This document shows, one piece after another, positions 35,280 through 45,294 of a stretch of DNA of 64,000 bases. This DNA comes from Acinetobacter sp. NIPH 298 (GTDB lineage Bacteria > Pseudomonadota > Gammaproteobacteria > Pseudomonadales > Moraxellaceae). The position numbers were made by a program, and so were the translations under genes. Under the pieces are notes generated by a model. The model was given only the letters and a program-made list of their open reading frames with translations, was not told where the DNA came from and ran no database searches. The stretch lies in NCBI RefSeq assembly GCF_000369505.1, contig NZ_KB850055.1:1054001-1118000 (forward strand). The letters run 5' to 3'. Each line of letters starts with the position of its first letter. The first letter of the stretch is position 1.

Positions 35280-35603
35280 TCAATCAATGATATAAATACC
35301 ACCATCGGAGTGGACTTCCAAGTTTACTTTTTCAAGAAAGTCACCTAGACATGGTCCAGAAATACATTCGCCTGTTTCTACCGAAAACAAGGCACCATGA
35401 GTAGAGCATTGAATATATTCACGATCTTGATCTAAAAACTGATTTTCTAAATACTCAAGCTCTGTTTGCAAATGCGGACAAACATTTTGATAGGCATAAA
35501 AGTTGCCATCTTTTTGAGTAACGAAAATGGTTGTTCCTTTTAAAGTATCGTATGCACGAGACTCACGTTCAGGGACTTCCTCAGTCATGCAAATCTTTTC
35601 CAT
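35280..35603 (-). CDS. Rieske [2Fe-2S] ferredoxin-like protein
   Basis: A 107-residue soluble protein made of one Rieske domain. Both cluster-binding pairs are present: Cys-Pro-His in 'NVCPHLQTEL' and Cys-Ser-Thr-His in 'YIQCSTHGALFSVETGECISGPC'. This is a NirD/BphF-like electron-transfer protein; no oxygenase is adjacent, so the partner is unknown. ATG at 35603 is chosen; AGGAA lies inside the end of the upstream kinase gene, whose stop codon is one base away. A longer frame back to 35642 lies within that kinase gene. Confidence 0.85.
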   Translation of the reverse strand: MEKICMTEEVPERESRAYDTLKGTTIFVTQKDGNFYAYQNVCPHLQTELEYLENQFLDQDREYIQCSTHGALFSVETGECISGPCLGDFLEKVNLEVHSDGGIYIID

Positions 35604-35604
35604 G

Positions 35605-36627
35605 TTAAGCACATTCCTGTTGCGATGTTTTAAATTGCTCAAATAGTTTAGCGTAGTTATCGACAGCTAAACGAGGTCCAAATTGGGCAACAACTTCACT
35701 TGAAATTAAGATCGCGAGTTGAGCTGCGGCTTCTAAGCTTAAACCTGCATTGATTGCATATAAAAATGCACCTGCAAATGCATCACCAGCACCATTCGCA
35801 TCTACGGCATCAACATGACGACCATCGACATGGAACTGCTGTGCAGGATCGATAATCATTGAGCCGTTTGCACCTTGGGTAATGACGATATGTTGATTAT
35901 TTAATTTTAATACGTCAATTGCATCATTAAGATTTTCTGTATTGGTAAACATCAATGCTTCTTGTTCGTTACAGAACAATAAGTCAACACCATCATCCAA
36001 TAGTTCTTCTAAGCCTTGACGTGCGTATTGCACCATTGCAGGATCGGAAAGCGATAGTGCGATTTTAACGCCATGTGCTTTTGCTATTTCTCGCGCTTGT
36101 TTTACTGCCTTGCGTGCAGTATCACTGGTCGATAAATAGCCTTCGATATATAGCCATTTCGCCGTTTTTAATGGTTCAAAGTCGATTTGTTTAGCCGTTA
36201 ATTCAGCGGTAATGCCGAGATAGGTGTGCATGGTGCGCTCAGAATCAGGGCTAATCAGTACCATACAAGTACCTGTTACGCCTTCACTGATGGATTGTAT
36301 GGCTGTTTTGATGCCAGCGTCATTTAAACCTTTTAGGTAAATTGAGCCTAATTCATCATTCCCAACGCGACATCCATAAAAAGCTGTACCGCCTAATGCA
36401 CTAAATGCAACCGTTGTATTGGCTGCTGAACCACCACTGGCTTGACCTTTATAAGTCTGTGTGTCTTGTAATTGTTGGTATAACGCCGCTTGCGCATCAC
36501 CATCAGCCAACTGCATCGTACCTTTTTGCAATGCTTGTTGTGTTAAAAACTCATTTGAAATCTTAAATTCTTGGTCAATAAGTGCATTTCCAATTGCAAA
36601 AAGATCAACAGTTGCCATTTTTGTCAT
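35605..36627 (-). CDS. PfkB-family carbohydrate kinase (adenosine kinase-like)
   Basis: A 340-residue ribokinase-fold kinase. 'DLFAIGNALID' opens the domain, 'SGGSAANTTVAFSALGG' is the substrate-binding loop, and 'DANGAGDAFAGAFLYAI' is the second PfkB signature with the catalytic Asp. The arrangement resembles adenosine/ribokinase-type enzymes in Acinetobacter and rhizobia; substrate (adenosine, ribose or another nucleoside) is not certain. Starts at 36627 and 36618 are equally possible because neither has a ribosome binding site. The Rieske gene follows after one base, so the two are co-transcribed. Confidence 0.85.
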   Translation of the reverse strand: MTKMATVDLFAIGNALIDQEFKISNEFLTQQALQKGTMQLADGDAQAALYQQLQDTQTYKGQASGGSAANTTVAFSALGGTAFYGCRVGNDELGSIYLKGLNDAGIKTAIQSISEGVTGTCMVLISPDSERTMHTYLGITAELTAKQIDFEPLKTAKWLYIEGYLSTSDTARKAVKQAREIAKAHGVKIALSLSDPAMVQYARQGLEELLDDGVDLLFCNEQEALMFTNTENLNDAIDVLKLNNQHIVITQGANGSMIIDPAQQFHVDGRHVDAVDANGAGDAFAGAFLYAINAGLSLEAAAQLAILISSEVVAQFGPRLAVDNYAKLFEQFKTSQQECA

Positions 36628-36731
36628 CACAGTAAAAATCAAAAACTAAAGTTTACACCAATGCTCAGGATTACTGTAGTTTGTTGAAAAAATTCAGGTG
36701 TTGAATGGATTAGGATGAAAGAGAGGAATAA

Positions 36732-37190
36732 ATGGTTAGATTGGATAAGTTAAGGATTGAAAAGGTTTTAGATTTACCAGTACAGCTAGATGCCCTCATT
36801 GAGTCTTCTAAAATTGAAGGTCTTAGGTTTTTAGAAAGGCTAAAGTATGATTTTCAAAATGGTGAAAATTGTTTTAATCAGTTGGGTGAAGCTTTATTCA
36901 CTGTATATGAACAGAATCGTTTGATTGCCATTTGTGGGCTTAATCAGAATCCATATGATGACTATGATGTAAATAAAGTGGGGCGCATACGTCGTTTTTA
37001 TATCCATCCTCTTTATCGTCGAAAAGGTGTAGGGCATCATTTGTTATCGTATATCGAGCGATATGCACGGGCTTATTTTAATGAGCTGCAATTGTTTACT
37101 GATACTGAAAATGCAGCTAATTTTTATCAAATGATGAGATATGAGAAGGTTGCTTTGCCTCATACGAATTTTAGAAAGATTTTTATGTGA
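36732..37190 (+). CDS. GNAT family N-acetyltransferase
   Basis: A 152-residue acetyltransferase. The acetyl-CoA-binding core 'IRRFYIHPLYRRKGVGHHLLSYIERYA' is clear, followed by 'LFTDTENAANFYQMMRYEKV'. GAGAGGAA precedes the ATG. Substrate unknown. It is a short single gene between divergent and co-directional neighbours; the 127 bases before the next gene contain that gene's promoter. Confidence 0.85.
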   Translation: MVRLDKLRIEKVLDLPVQLDALIESSKIEGLRFLERLKYDFQNGENCFNQLGEALFTVYEQNRLIAICGLNQNPYDDYDVNKVGRIRRFYIHPLYRRKGVGHHLLSYIERYARAYFNELQLFTDTENAANFYQMMRYEKVALPHTNFRKIFM

Positions 37191-37317
37191 CGCTGTTTAG
37201 ATTACTCGCTGATTTTTTCTACAAAAACATAGTAATTTACATGGATATCCATAGGTATTCTTCGGTAGACTCTGTACTATCAATCGTCGTTATTTAAATA
37301 GATAAATTGGAGATCAC

Positions 37318-40257
37318 ATGACTGTAGATGTTTCTGAAAGCATTACTCAAACGATTCACCCTGCGTTTCAGCTATTACGTCAACACCATGTAGAAGCACT
37401 CGATATTCACGTTTCAGAATACAAACATAAAGTGACAGGTGCGGTTCATTACCATTTGGCAACGGATCATGATGAAAATGTATTTTTGGTTGCTTTTAGA
37501 ACACAACCCATGGATTCAAAAGGTGCGGCACATATCTTAGAGCATACTGCTTTGTGTGGTTCTGAAAAGTTTCCTGTACGTGACCCATTCTTTTTAATGA
37601 TTCGCCGTTCACTCAATACCTTTATGAATGCGTTTACTGCCGCGGATTGGACTGCATATCCATTTGCGACTCAGAATAAAAAAGACTTTCAAAACTTATT
37701 GTCAGTGTATTTGGATGCTGCATTTGCCGCGAATTTGAATCCTTTAGACTTTGCTCAAGAAGGTATTCGTATCGAGCTTGAAAATGATCAAGCTGTTTAT
37801 AAAGGCGTGGTCTTCAATGAAATGAAAGGGGCAATGAGTTCTCCTACAGATCAGCTTTATCATCAACTGGCACATCATTTATTTCCAAAGACCACTTATC
37901 ACTACAACTCAGGTGGTGATCCGAAAGACATTCCAGATTTAAGTTACGAGCAGCTCGTTGATTTTTATAAAACGCATTATCATCCGAGCAATGCCGTATT
38001 TATGACTTTTGGCAATCAAACTGCTTATGATCTACAAGAGCAGTTTGAAAAATTAGCACTACATAAGTTTTCTCAAGGAACGACCTTATATTCAACACCT
38101 GAGCAACGTTTAGCTGCGCCAGTTGAAGTAACTGAAAGCTATGCGGTCGATAGTGAAGATTTAAAAGATAAAACCTATCATGTTATGTCATGGTTATTGC
38201 CTGAAACCAGTGATATTAAACTCCGTTTAGGGATGCGCTTGGTTGAAGGGATTTTATTAGAAAACTCAGCCTCTCCATTACGTCATTACTTAGAAACCTG
38301 TGGTTATGCTCAATCAACTGGCCCAATCATGGGGGTGGATGATAGTAATTTTGAAATGACCTTTTATTGTGGCATTCAAGGTTCAAATGCTGAACATGCT
38401 GATACCTTTAAAAATGGCGTATTAGATATTCTAAAAGATGTTGCATCTAAACCTATCGATACAGATTTGGTTGATGCCATTCTTCATCAAATTGAATTGC
38501 ATCAACGTGAAATCAATGGTGATGGTACACCTTATGGCTTAAGTTTGATCTTGAATGGTTTGGGTTGTGCGATTCATCACACGGATCCAATTCATGTTTG
38601 GGATGTGGATGCAGCGATTGAACAAGTCAAAGAAGAGTTGAAAGACCCAATGTGGTTATCCAACTTGATTCAAACGCATTTGTTAGATAACCCTCATCGT
38701 GTCCAAATGACACTTGTGCCTGATGCAACTAAATCTATAAAAGAGCAAGAGGCTGAACAAGCACGTTTAGCTGAAATCACTGCAAATCTAACAGATGCTC
38801 AGAAAATTGAAATTCAAGAGAAAACTGAAGCGCTGAAAAAACGCCAAGATACGCCTGATAACTTAGAATTGTTGCCAAAAGTTGGTCTGGAAGATGTGCC
38901 CGCTGATTTACAGATCGTACAGGGCCAATTGCGTGAAATTATCATTAATCGTTCAGATATGCCGTTGAATCTATATCATGCTGGAACGAACGGGATTTAT
39001 TATCAACAGGTACTCATTCAAGTGCCTGATGAAATCGTACAATCACCTTATTTCAACTTACTCTCTATTTTGATGGGTGAAGTTGGTGCTGGCGAATACG
39101 ATTATCTCGAGTTCCAACAAATCCAAACCGCGGTGAGTGGCGGCTTAGGCATGGGTGCATCTTTGCGCAGTAAAGTCGATGATAAAGATCGTATCAGCGC
39201 TTGGTTAACTTTAACCACCAAATCACTCACGCAAAAATTAGATACGATCCAGCTATTAAAGTTAGCTTTTGAAAAACTACGTTTCGATGAGAAAGATCGT
39301 ATCATTGAGTTATTGCAGCAACGCAAAACACGTTGGCAATCACGCTTGTCTGGTTCTGGTCACAGTTATGCAATGCAAGCTGCTTCACGTCAAATGAGTG
39401 CTTTGGCACGCCGTGATTATCATAATACAGGATTAGGTGCGTTAAATTGGCTCAGTGATTTAGTGGCTAAAATTGATCAAGATGACACGGCTTATCAAGC
39501 GTTGATTGAAGAATTAAAAGCCATTCATCGCCAACTTTTACAAGCGCCTAAGCAGTTCTTATTGGTATGTGAAGAACATCAGTCTGATCGTTTGGTTGAA
39601 GAAATCCAAAATGTTTGGGATAAATTAGAAGTTGATCAGACCCCTGTAACTTTAACCCAAGTCGCACAGGTGAATACAAATACGGATGAAGCATGGTTGA
39701 TTCAAACCAATGTCCAGTTCTGTGCATCAGCTTATCAAGCTGTAGATGTGGCACACCCTGATGCTGCACCCTTAATGGTCTTGGCAGCGTACCTACGTAA
39801 TGGATTCCTGCATAGCGCAATCCGTGAAAAAGGTGGGGCATACGGTGGTGGGGCGAGCTACGATGGCAATGCTTGTTCATTCCGTTTCTACAGCTATCGG
39901 GATCCACGTTTAGTTGAAACTTTTAATGATTTTGAAGCAAGCGTACAATGGTTATTCAATACTGAACAGCAATCATACCAACTTGAAGAAGCGATTTTAG
40001 GATTGGTTTCGAGTATGGATAAACCAGGTTCACCTGCTGGCGAAGCGATTACCGCTTGTTATTCATGGTTGCATGCTCGGACACCTACATTCCGTAAATT
40101 GTTACGTGAACGTCTACTCAATGTAACTTTCGATGATTTACAACGTGTAGCGAAACAATATTTGCTAGAGCAAACCCCAGTGAAAGCGGTGGTGGCGCCA
40201 TTCGCTAAACGCGAAGAATTGCAGAAACTTGGTTTTGAGATTCAACAGGTCAATTAA
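37318..40257 (+). CDS. M16C peptidase, PreP-like presequence protease
   Basis: A 979-residue zinc metalloprotease with the inverted zinc motif His72-Ile-Leu-Glu75-His76 ('AAHILEHTALCGS'), as in mitochondrial/plastid PreP and bacterial homologues. 'NTFMNAFTAADWTAYPFATQN' and 'GVVFNEMKGAMSS' are typical. A long helical linker about residues 480-520 connects the two halves, and 'IREKGGAYGGGASYDG' is the conserved Arg/Tyr segment in the C-terminal half. No signal peptide is visible. Probable role: degradation of short unstructured peptides in the cytoplasm. GGAG lies eight bases before the start. Confidence 0.93.
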   Translation: MTVDVSESITQTIHPAFQLLRQHHVEALDIHVSEYKHKVTGAVHYHLATDHDENVFLVAFRTQPMDSKGAAHILEHTALCGSEKFPVRDPFFLMIRRSLNTFMNAFTAADWTAYPFATQNKKDFQNLLSVYLDAAFAANLNPLDFAQEGIRIELENDQAVYKGVVFNEMKGAMSSPTDQLYHQLAHHLFPKTTYHYNSGGDPKDIPDLSYEQLVDFYKTHYHPSNAVFMTFGNQTAYDLQEQFEKLALHKFSQGTTLYSTPEQRLAAPVEVTESYAVDSEDLKDKTYHVMSWLLPETSDIKLRLGMRLVEGILLENSASPLRHYLETCGYAQSTGPIMGVDDSNFEMTFYCGIQGSNAEHADTFKNGVLDILKDVASKPIDTDLVDAILHQIELHQREINGDGTPYGLSLILNGLGCAIHHTDPIHVWDVDAAIEQVKEELKDPMWLSNLIQTHLLDNPHRVQMTLVPDATKSIKEQEAEQARLAEITANLTDAQKIEIQEKTEALKKRQDTPDNLELLPKVGLEDVPADLQIVQGQLREIIINRSDMPLNLYHAGTNGIYYQQVLIQVPDEIVQSPYFNLLSILMGEVGAGEYDYLEFQQIQTAVSGGLGMGASLRSKVDDKDRISAWLTLTTKSLTQKLDTIQLLKLAFEKLRFDEKDRIIELLQQRKTRWQSRLSGSGHSYAMQAASRQMSALARRDYHNTGLGALNWLSDLVAKIDQDDTAYQALIEELKAIHRQLLQAPKQFLLVCEEHQSDRLVEEIQNVWDKLEVDQTPVTLTQVAQVNTNTDEAWLIQTNVQFCASAYQAVDVAHPDAAPLMVLAAYLRNGFLHSAIREKGGAYGGGASYDGNACSFRFYSYRDPRLVETFNDFEASVQWLFNTEQQSYQLEEAILGLVSSMDKPGSPAGEAITACYSWLHARTPTFRKLLRERLLNVTFDDLQRVAKQYLLEQTPVKAVVAPFAKREELQKLGFEIQQVN

Positions 40258-40279
40258 AAAATAAAAACTGGAGATATGT

Positions 40280-41449
40280 ATGGCGTTCAAATCTTTTGAG
40301 CGTCGTTATTTGGAGCTAGGTGTCCTTACGATACTTGGCTCTTTAACGACATCGTTGGCAAATGCTGAGGCGACAGCACCAGCAAGCCCTGCGTCAGCAG
40401 AAGCGTGTGTGGCATTGGCTTCAAATGCGGATCGACTCGCTTGTTATGATCGTCTGTTCAAAGCGCCAACGATTATTCAGCCACCAACACCAGTCGTTGA
40501 GCCTGTTCTTGCAGCAAGTCCAGTGATGGTTGAGCGTGAAAATGAACAGACTCAGCTTGAATCATTAAAAGATAAAGTGGTTCAAAAAGTCAGTGACTTG
40601 CATATCTTAGGTGCTGCGCCAAAGTTTGACCCGACTGTTTCTTTATTGGATCGTCGTTGGGAGCTTTCTGAAGAAAGTAAATTAGGCGTTTGGAATATTC
40701 GTGCGTATCAACCTGTTTATTTGCTGCCCGTGTTTTGGACCAGTAATAAAAACGAGTTTCCGAATAGCCCAAATCCACAAAACACGGTCGAAGATAAACA
40801 GGACTTAACGTCGGCAGAGGCGAAGTTCCAGATCTCATTAAAGACCAAAGCTTGGGAAAATATTTTCGGCAACAATGGTGATCTTTGGGTCGGTTATACC
40901 CAATCTTCACGTTGGCAGGTTTATAACTCGGAAGAGTCTAGACCATTCCGGGAGACCAATTATGAACCTGAAGCAAGCCTCATGTTTAGAACCAATTACA
41001 ATGTGTTGGGTTTAAACGCACGCTTACTAGGTGTGACTTTAAATCATCAATCAAATGGTCGTTCTGATCCATTATCTCGTAGTTGGAATCGCGTGATTTT
41101 TAACTTCGGATTTGAAAAAGATAACTTTGCATTGATGCTACGTCCTTGGTACCGCGTCGAAGAAGATGCGAAAGACGATAATAATCCAGATATTAAGGAT
41201 TATATTGGTCGTGGTGATTTAACTGCTTTTTATCGACATAAGCAAAATGATTTTTCTTTGATGTTACGTCATTCACTAAAAGGTGGTGATCGTTCAAATG
41301 GCGCGGTGCAGTTTGACTGGGCTTTTCCGATCAAAGATAAACTGCGTGGACATTTTCAGATTTTTGATGGTTATGGTGAGAGCTTGATTGATTATAATCA
41401 CCGTGCGACCTATGTGGGCTTAGGCGTATCCTTGATGAACTTGTATTAA
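40280..41449 (+). CDS. pldA: outer-membrane phospholipase A1
   Basis: A 389-residue outer-membrane beta-barrel lipase. After a signal sequence (about 1-28) comes an extra region with 'CVALASNADRLACYDRLF' (about 40-60), a motif seen at the N-terminus of Acinetobacter-type PldA proteins but not in E. coli. The catalytic signature is 'NHQSNGRSDPLSRSWNRV' with His256 and Ser258, exactly as in E. coli OMPLA. It hydrolyses phospholipids that reach the outer leaflet and so maintains membrane asymmetry. Single gene, GGAG-type ribosome binding site, strong terminator after it. Confidence 0.95.
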   Translation: MAFKSFERRYLELGVLTILGSLTTSLANAEATAPASPASAEACVALASNADRLACYDRLFKAPTIIQPPTPVVEPVLAASPVMVERENEQTQLESLKDKVVQKVSDLHILGAAPKFDPTVSLLDRRWELSEESKLGVWNIRAYQPVYLLPVFWTSNKNEFPNSPNPQNTVEDKQDLTSAEAKFQISLKTKAWENIFGNNGDLWVGYTQSSRWQVYNSEESRPFRETNYEPEASLMFRTNYNVLGLNARLLGVTLNHQSNGRSDPLSRSWNRVIFNFGFEKDNFALMLRPWYRVEEDAKDDNNPDIKDYIGRGDLTAFYRHKQNDFSLMLRHSLKGGDRSNGAVQFDWAFPIKDKLRGHFQIFDGYGESLIDYNHRATYVGLGVSLMNLY

Positions 41450-41465
41450 GCTAATTTGAGTCCAT

Positions 41466-41497
41466 AAAAAAGCAGATGAAATCATCTGCTTTTTTTG
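41466..41497. terminator. bidirectional terminator between pldA and ktrB
   Basis: AGCAGATGA / TCATCTGCT stem with A5 before and T8 after; serves the convergent pldA and ktrA-ktrB units. Confidence 0.9.
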
Positions 41498-42835
41498 TTA
41501 TCCAATTTGAATGTTGGCTGGAGGATGTTTTAAACGGCTCTTCTTCGGTGTTGCAATTAAATAGGCCAAAGTTAGTGGCCCAAGCCGCCCTGTAAACATG
41601 AGTAAACACAGCATTAAAAGGCTACCGTCATGTAGTTCGCCCGTCACGCCTCTGGAAAGTCCTACAGTACAAGCGGCAGATAATACCTCAAACATTAGAT
41701 CTAGAACATCTAACTCAGGTTCTAAGATGAGTATAGTAAAGCCACCTATAAAAATTAACATGCCTGTAATCGATGCCACAGCAAGTGCTTTATAAGTACT
41801 TTCATGTGAAATTGCGTGATTAAAGATGCGGATTTCGTCATTCCGCCTCAGGAAAGCGACAACACATAACACCAAGATGACAAACGTTCCAACTTTGATA
41901 CCACCTGCGGTACTGAGAGAGCCACCACCAATAAACATCAATAACATGGTCAATAGTGTTGTGCTGTTATTCATCGAGCCTGTATCAAGTGTATTAAAGC
42001 CTGAAGAACGTGGGACAGTGGCTTGAAACCAAGAGTTGACGGCTTGCTCTCCCAAGCTCATATGGCCCAAAGTCATAGGGTTACGTGCTTCAAGTAACCA
42101 AATGGCGATAAAAGCAATAATATTAATAATGACGATTGTACTGATTACCAATTTACTGTTTGGACTGAGTTTGCGCCATTTTTTATTCTGTTTAATGTCC
42201 ATCAATACCAAAAAGCCAATTCCGCCTAAGATATAGAGAATACTAATGGTGATACAAATGAAATAGTTGCCGTAAAAGTTAGTAAGACCGTTATCGAATA
42301 AAGAAAAACCGGCATTGTTAAAGGCCGATATACTATAAAAAATAGAGTAATAAATACCTTTGGGAATACCATAAAGTGGAATAAATGTCGTGGCCAATAA
42401 TATCGCGCCAATCAATTCAAAGAAAAGCGTATACGCAACAACGCCTTTCGCAATAAACGTCACTTTAGATAAGCTAGTTTGCCCCAGACTTTCTTGCGCC
42501 ATCATTTGTTGTCGCAATCCGACTTTGGGAGATAAACTAAGTGCAGCCAATATCGCAAAAGTCATAAACCCAAGCCCACCAGACTGGATCATGAGTAGAA
42601 TAATCATTTGCCCAAAATGAGTATAGGACTCACCAATATTGACAACAGATAACCCTGTAATGGTCACAGCGGAAGTTGCTGTAAAAAACGCATCCATCCA
42701 AGAAACTTGTCCTGTATGTGCGAAAGGAAGTTTGAGTAGAATCGTCCCAATCACAATAAAGCTTAAGAAACCAATCGCGAGTAAGGAGGGAGGGCTCAGA
42801 TTAAAAATCTTTTGTGCCTTAGTGTTCGTTGTCAT
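41498..42835 (-). CDS. ktrB: TrkH/KtrB-type potassium uptake channel subunit
   Basis: A 445-residue membrane subunit with four helix-pore-helix repeats. The selectivity-filter segments are visible in order: 'TATSAVTITGLSVVN', 'ISAFNNAGFSLFDN', 'TVPRSSGFNTLDTG' and 'SAACTVGLSRGVTG', each with the invariant Gly. The length and the paired KtrA favour KtrB over the larger TrkH. It lets K+ (probably with Na+) into the cell under control of the nucleotide-binding partner encoded just upstream, with one base between the stop codon of ktrA and this start. Confidence 0.92.
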   Translation of the reverse strand: MTTNTKAQKIFNLSPPSLLAIGFLSFIVIGTILLKLPFAHTGQVSWMDAFFTATSAVTITGLSVVNIGESYTHFGQMIILLMIQSGGLGFMTFAILAALSLSPKVGLRQQMMAQESLGQTSLSKVTFIAKGVVAYTLFFELIGAILLATTFIPLYGIPKGIYYSIFYSISAFNNAGFSLFDNGLTNFYGNYFICITISILYILGGIGFLVLMDIKQNKKWRKLSPNSKLVISTIVIINIIAFIAIWLLEARNPMTLGHMSLGEQAVNSWFQATVPRSSGFNTLDTGSMNNSTTLLTMLLMFIGGGSLSTAGGIKVGTFVILVLCVVAFLRRNDEIRIFNHAISHESTYKALAVASITGMLIFIGGFTILILEPELDVLDLMFEVLSAACTVGLSRGVTGELHDGSLLMLCLLMFTGRLGPLTLAYLIATPKKSRLKHPPANIQIG

Positions 42836-42836
42836 A

Positions 42837-43487
42837 TTATTGGAAGCACTCAGACAGTTTTTTCAGGTTTGGCAATAATCCTTCAAGGATAAGTACATCG
42901 CCTCTATGTAAGGTAAAATTACAATCTGTCTCGTAAAAAATTTGCTGATCACGTTTGACCAATAAGAGTTTGACATGGGGCGCGAGCTGCATCAGTCCTG
43001 ATAAGTTAATGCCATGCAATTTATCTATTATTGGAACTTTAATAATAAAGTGATCATCATCCAATGCCATATAGCGGCTCACCATTGGGTAGTTAAGTGC
43101 TTGTGCGACACGTACCCCCATATCTTCTTCAGGGTGGATGATTTTGTTGATGTTGAGATGGGATAGAATTGTATGATGCGCTTTCGTTTTTGCTTTTACC
43201 CAAATTTTATCAATACCTAAATTTTTTAGACTCAACACACAAAGTATACTGGCTTCAATATCTTCACCGATTGCCACCACGACAGCATCACAATTTTGTA
43301 CGTTTAGTTCATCAAGGACGTGCTCGTCAGTTGCATCTGCGATAACGGCATGCGTAATTTGGTTGGCTAGATTCTCGACATTACGCTTTTGGGTATCGAT
43401 ACCAATAACATCATGATTTAGTTTTGTAAGCTCTAGCGCAACTGTTGCACCAAAACTACCTAAGCCAATGATTGCAAACTGTGCCAT
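42837..43487 (-). CDS. ktrA: KtrA-type regulatory subunit of the potassium channel
   Basis: A 216-residue cytosolic RCK protein: RCK_N Rossmann domain (about 1-130, 'FAIIGLGSFGATVALEL', 'DATDEHVLDELNVQNCDAVVVAIG') that binds ATP/ADP or NAD, and a C-terminal RCK_C domain (about 135-216). Only one Rossmann module is present, as in KtrA, unlike the doubled TrkA. ATG at 43487 follows AGGGG at good spacing; a longer frame to 43511 adds eight residues that do not fit the family start. Confidence 0.92.
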   Translation of the reverse strand: MAQFAIIGLGSFGATVALELTKLNHDVIGIDTQKRNVENLANQITHAVIADATDEHVLDELNVQNCDAVVVAIGEDIEASILCVLSLKNLGIDKIWVKAKTKAHHTILSHLNINKIIHPEEDMGVRVAQALNYPMVSRYMALDDDHFIIKVPIIDKLHGINLSGLMQLAPHVKLLLVKRDQQIFYETDCNFTLHRGDVLILEGLLPNLKKLSECFQ

Positions 43488-43599
43488 GTGTACCCCTGAA
43501 CCAAAGATCAAAAAATATTTTTATTCATTTTATTGAGAATTGACGGGATCGTGTGTAACTTTTTTTAGGAAAAACAGTCTTCGAGATGCAGAAAACGAT

Positions 43600-43635
43600 A
43601 AAAAGGATTGAGTTCTGTCATTAGAACTCAATCCT
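43600..43635 (-). terminator. rho-independent terminator of ilvA
   Basis: Twelve-base-pair perfect stem (AGGATTGAGTTC / GAACTCAATCCT, 43604-43635) followed on the minus strand by T4 (43600-43603). It lies 17 bases past the ilvA stop codon. Confidence 0.82.
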
Positions 43636-43651
43636 CCTCGTTATGTTCACT

Positions 43652-45190
43652 TTATTTTAAGAAACGTTTATATCCAATGTTGTCGCTAATCTCTGCATAT
43701 GGATAGGTGATCTGCTCCAATGTTTCAATCAAACCATCTGGATTTTGCTTCGCATCTGTTGCCTGTAATCCCACAAGAACGCGACCTTCCGCAGCGCCGT
43801 GATTACGATAGTGGAACAGGGTAATATTGTGTGTTGGACCTAAACGTTCTAAGAAGGTGAGTAGAGCACCCGGACGTTCGGGGAATTCGACACGGAATAA
43901 ACGTTCATTTTCGAGATTTGCATGTCCACCGATCAGATAACGAATATGTAGTTTCGCGACTTCATCATCAGACAAATCATCGACTTCATATTGCTGTTTG
44001 AGCAATTCATGAATCTCATGGCGTTCGATTTCACCGCCTTTTAAGCTAATCCCAACAAATACCTGAGCTAGACCGCTATTGCTGGCACGATAGTTAAATT
44101 CAGTAATATTGCGGCCTTGTAAGGCGCGGCAGAATTGTAAAAATGCGCCTTTTTGTTCAGGAATCGTCACTGCATAAATAGCTTCTTTACGCTCACCTAA
44201 TTCGGTGCGCTCAGCAATATAACGTAGACGGTCAAAATTCATGTTGGCACCGCATACAATCGATACCATATTTTTATCGGTCAATTGATGTTGAGCCACG
44301 TATTTCTTAATGCCTGCCAACGCCATAGCACCAGAAGGTTCAACAATACTACGGTTTTCATCATAGGTATCTTTGATCGCTGCACAGATTTCATCTGTAT
44401 CGACAGTCACTACATCGGGTTCAACAATTGGACCAGAATTGTCAGATTTACGTAGTTTGACCATTTCAAATGGTAACTCACCAATCTGTGCAACCGCCGT
44501 GCCATCTGCAAATAAACCGACATGCGGTAAAATCACACGTTCATTTGATTCCAGTGCAGCTTTTAAACAAGCCGATTCTTCGTATTCGACTCCAATCACT
44601 TTGACGTGTGGTGCGACTTCACCGAGGTAAGCAGCAACGCCCGCAATTAAACCACCACCACCAACAGCAACAAACACATATTCAACATCACGCCATTGAC
44701 GAAGTAATTCATTTGCAATGGTGCCTTGTCCTGCAATGACGAGTTCATCATCATAGGGTGGAATAAAAACTAGACCTTCAGTTTCAGCACGTTGTTTTGC
44801 GTATTTATTGGCAATATCAAAGCTATCACCATGTAGAACAACTTGACCACCTAAGTTTCTAACGGCTTGGACTTTAATATCTGGTGTGGTAATTGGCATC
44901 ACAATAATAGCTGGAATGCCGAGTTTTTTACCCGACAAAGCAACGCCTTGGGCGTGGTTACCAGCAGAAGCGCAGATTACGCCTCGATCTAATTGATCTT
45001 TTGGGAGTTGGCTAATGCGGTTATACGCACCGCGGAGTTTAAACGAGAAAACAGGTTGTAAGTCTTCGCGTTTAAAGCGAATGTTATTATTGATTTTTTG
45101 ACTAATTCGGGGAGCTGCTTCAAGCGGTGTTTCAATCGCAACATCATAAACCGTTGCTTGTAAAATTTGTCGTACCACACGAGACAGCAT
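43652..45190 (-). CDS. ilvA: threonine ammonia-lyase, biosynthetic
   Basis: A 512-residue PLP enzyme forming 2-oxobutanoate for isoleucine synthesis. The PLP lysine lies in 'FKREDLQPVFSFKLRGAYNRI', and the phosphate-binding loop in 'ICASAGNHAQGVALS'. Residues about 330-512 form two ACT-like regulatory repeats ('RNITEFNYRASNSG', 'HNITLFHYRNHGAAEGRVLVG') that sense isoleucine and valine, so this is the allosteric biosynthetic form. ATG at 45190 is preferred because AGGG is nine bases upstream; ATG at 45196 is too close to it. Divergent from rpiA. No leader peptide was seen upstream. Confidence 0.96.
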   Translation of the reverse strand: MLSRVVRQILQATVYDVAIETPLEAAPRISQKINNNIRFKREDLQPVFSFKLRGAYNRISQLPKDQLDRGVICASAGNHAQGVALSGKKLGIPAIIVMPITTPDIKVQAVRNLGGQVVLHGDSFDIANKYAKQRAETEGLVFIPPYDDELVIAGQGTIANELLRQWRDVEYVFVAVGGGGLIAGVAAYLGEVAPHVKVIGVEYEESACLKAALESNERVILPHVGLFADGTAVAQIGELPFEMVKLRKSDNSGPIVEPDVVTVDTDEICAAIKDTYDENRSIVEPSGAMALAGIKKYVAQHQLTDKNMVSIVCGANMNFDRLRYIAERTELGERKEAIYAVTIPEQKGAFLQFCRALQGRNITEFNYRASNSGLAQVFVGISLKGGEIERHEIHELLKQQYEVDDLSDDEVAKLHIRYLIGGHANLENERLFRVEFPERPGALLTFLERLGPTHNITLFHYRNHGAAEGRVLVGLQATDAKQNPDGLIETLEQITYPYAEISDNIGYKRFLK

Positions 45191-45294
45191 GTTCATCTTC
45201 CCTATAACAGTTTAAAATAGGGAGTCATTGTAGCAAACCCCTGTACATTTGCGCTGTTTTCTTAAAGCAAATGTCAAAATAGTTGAGTGAAGTC

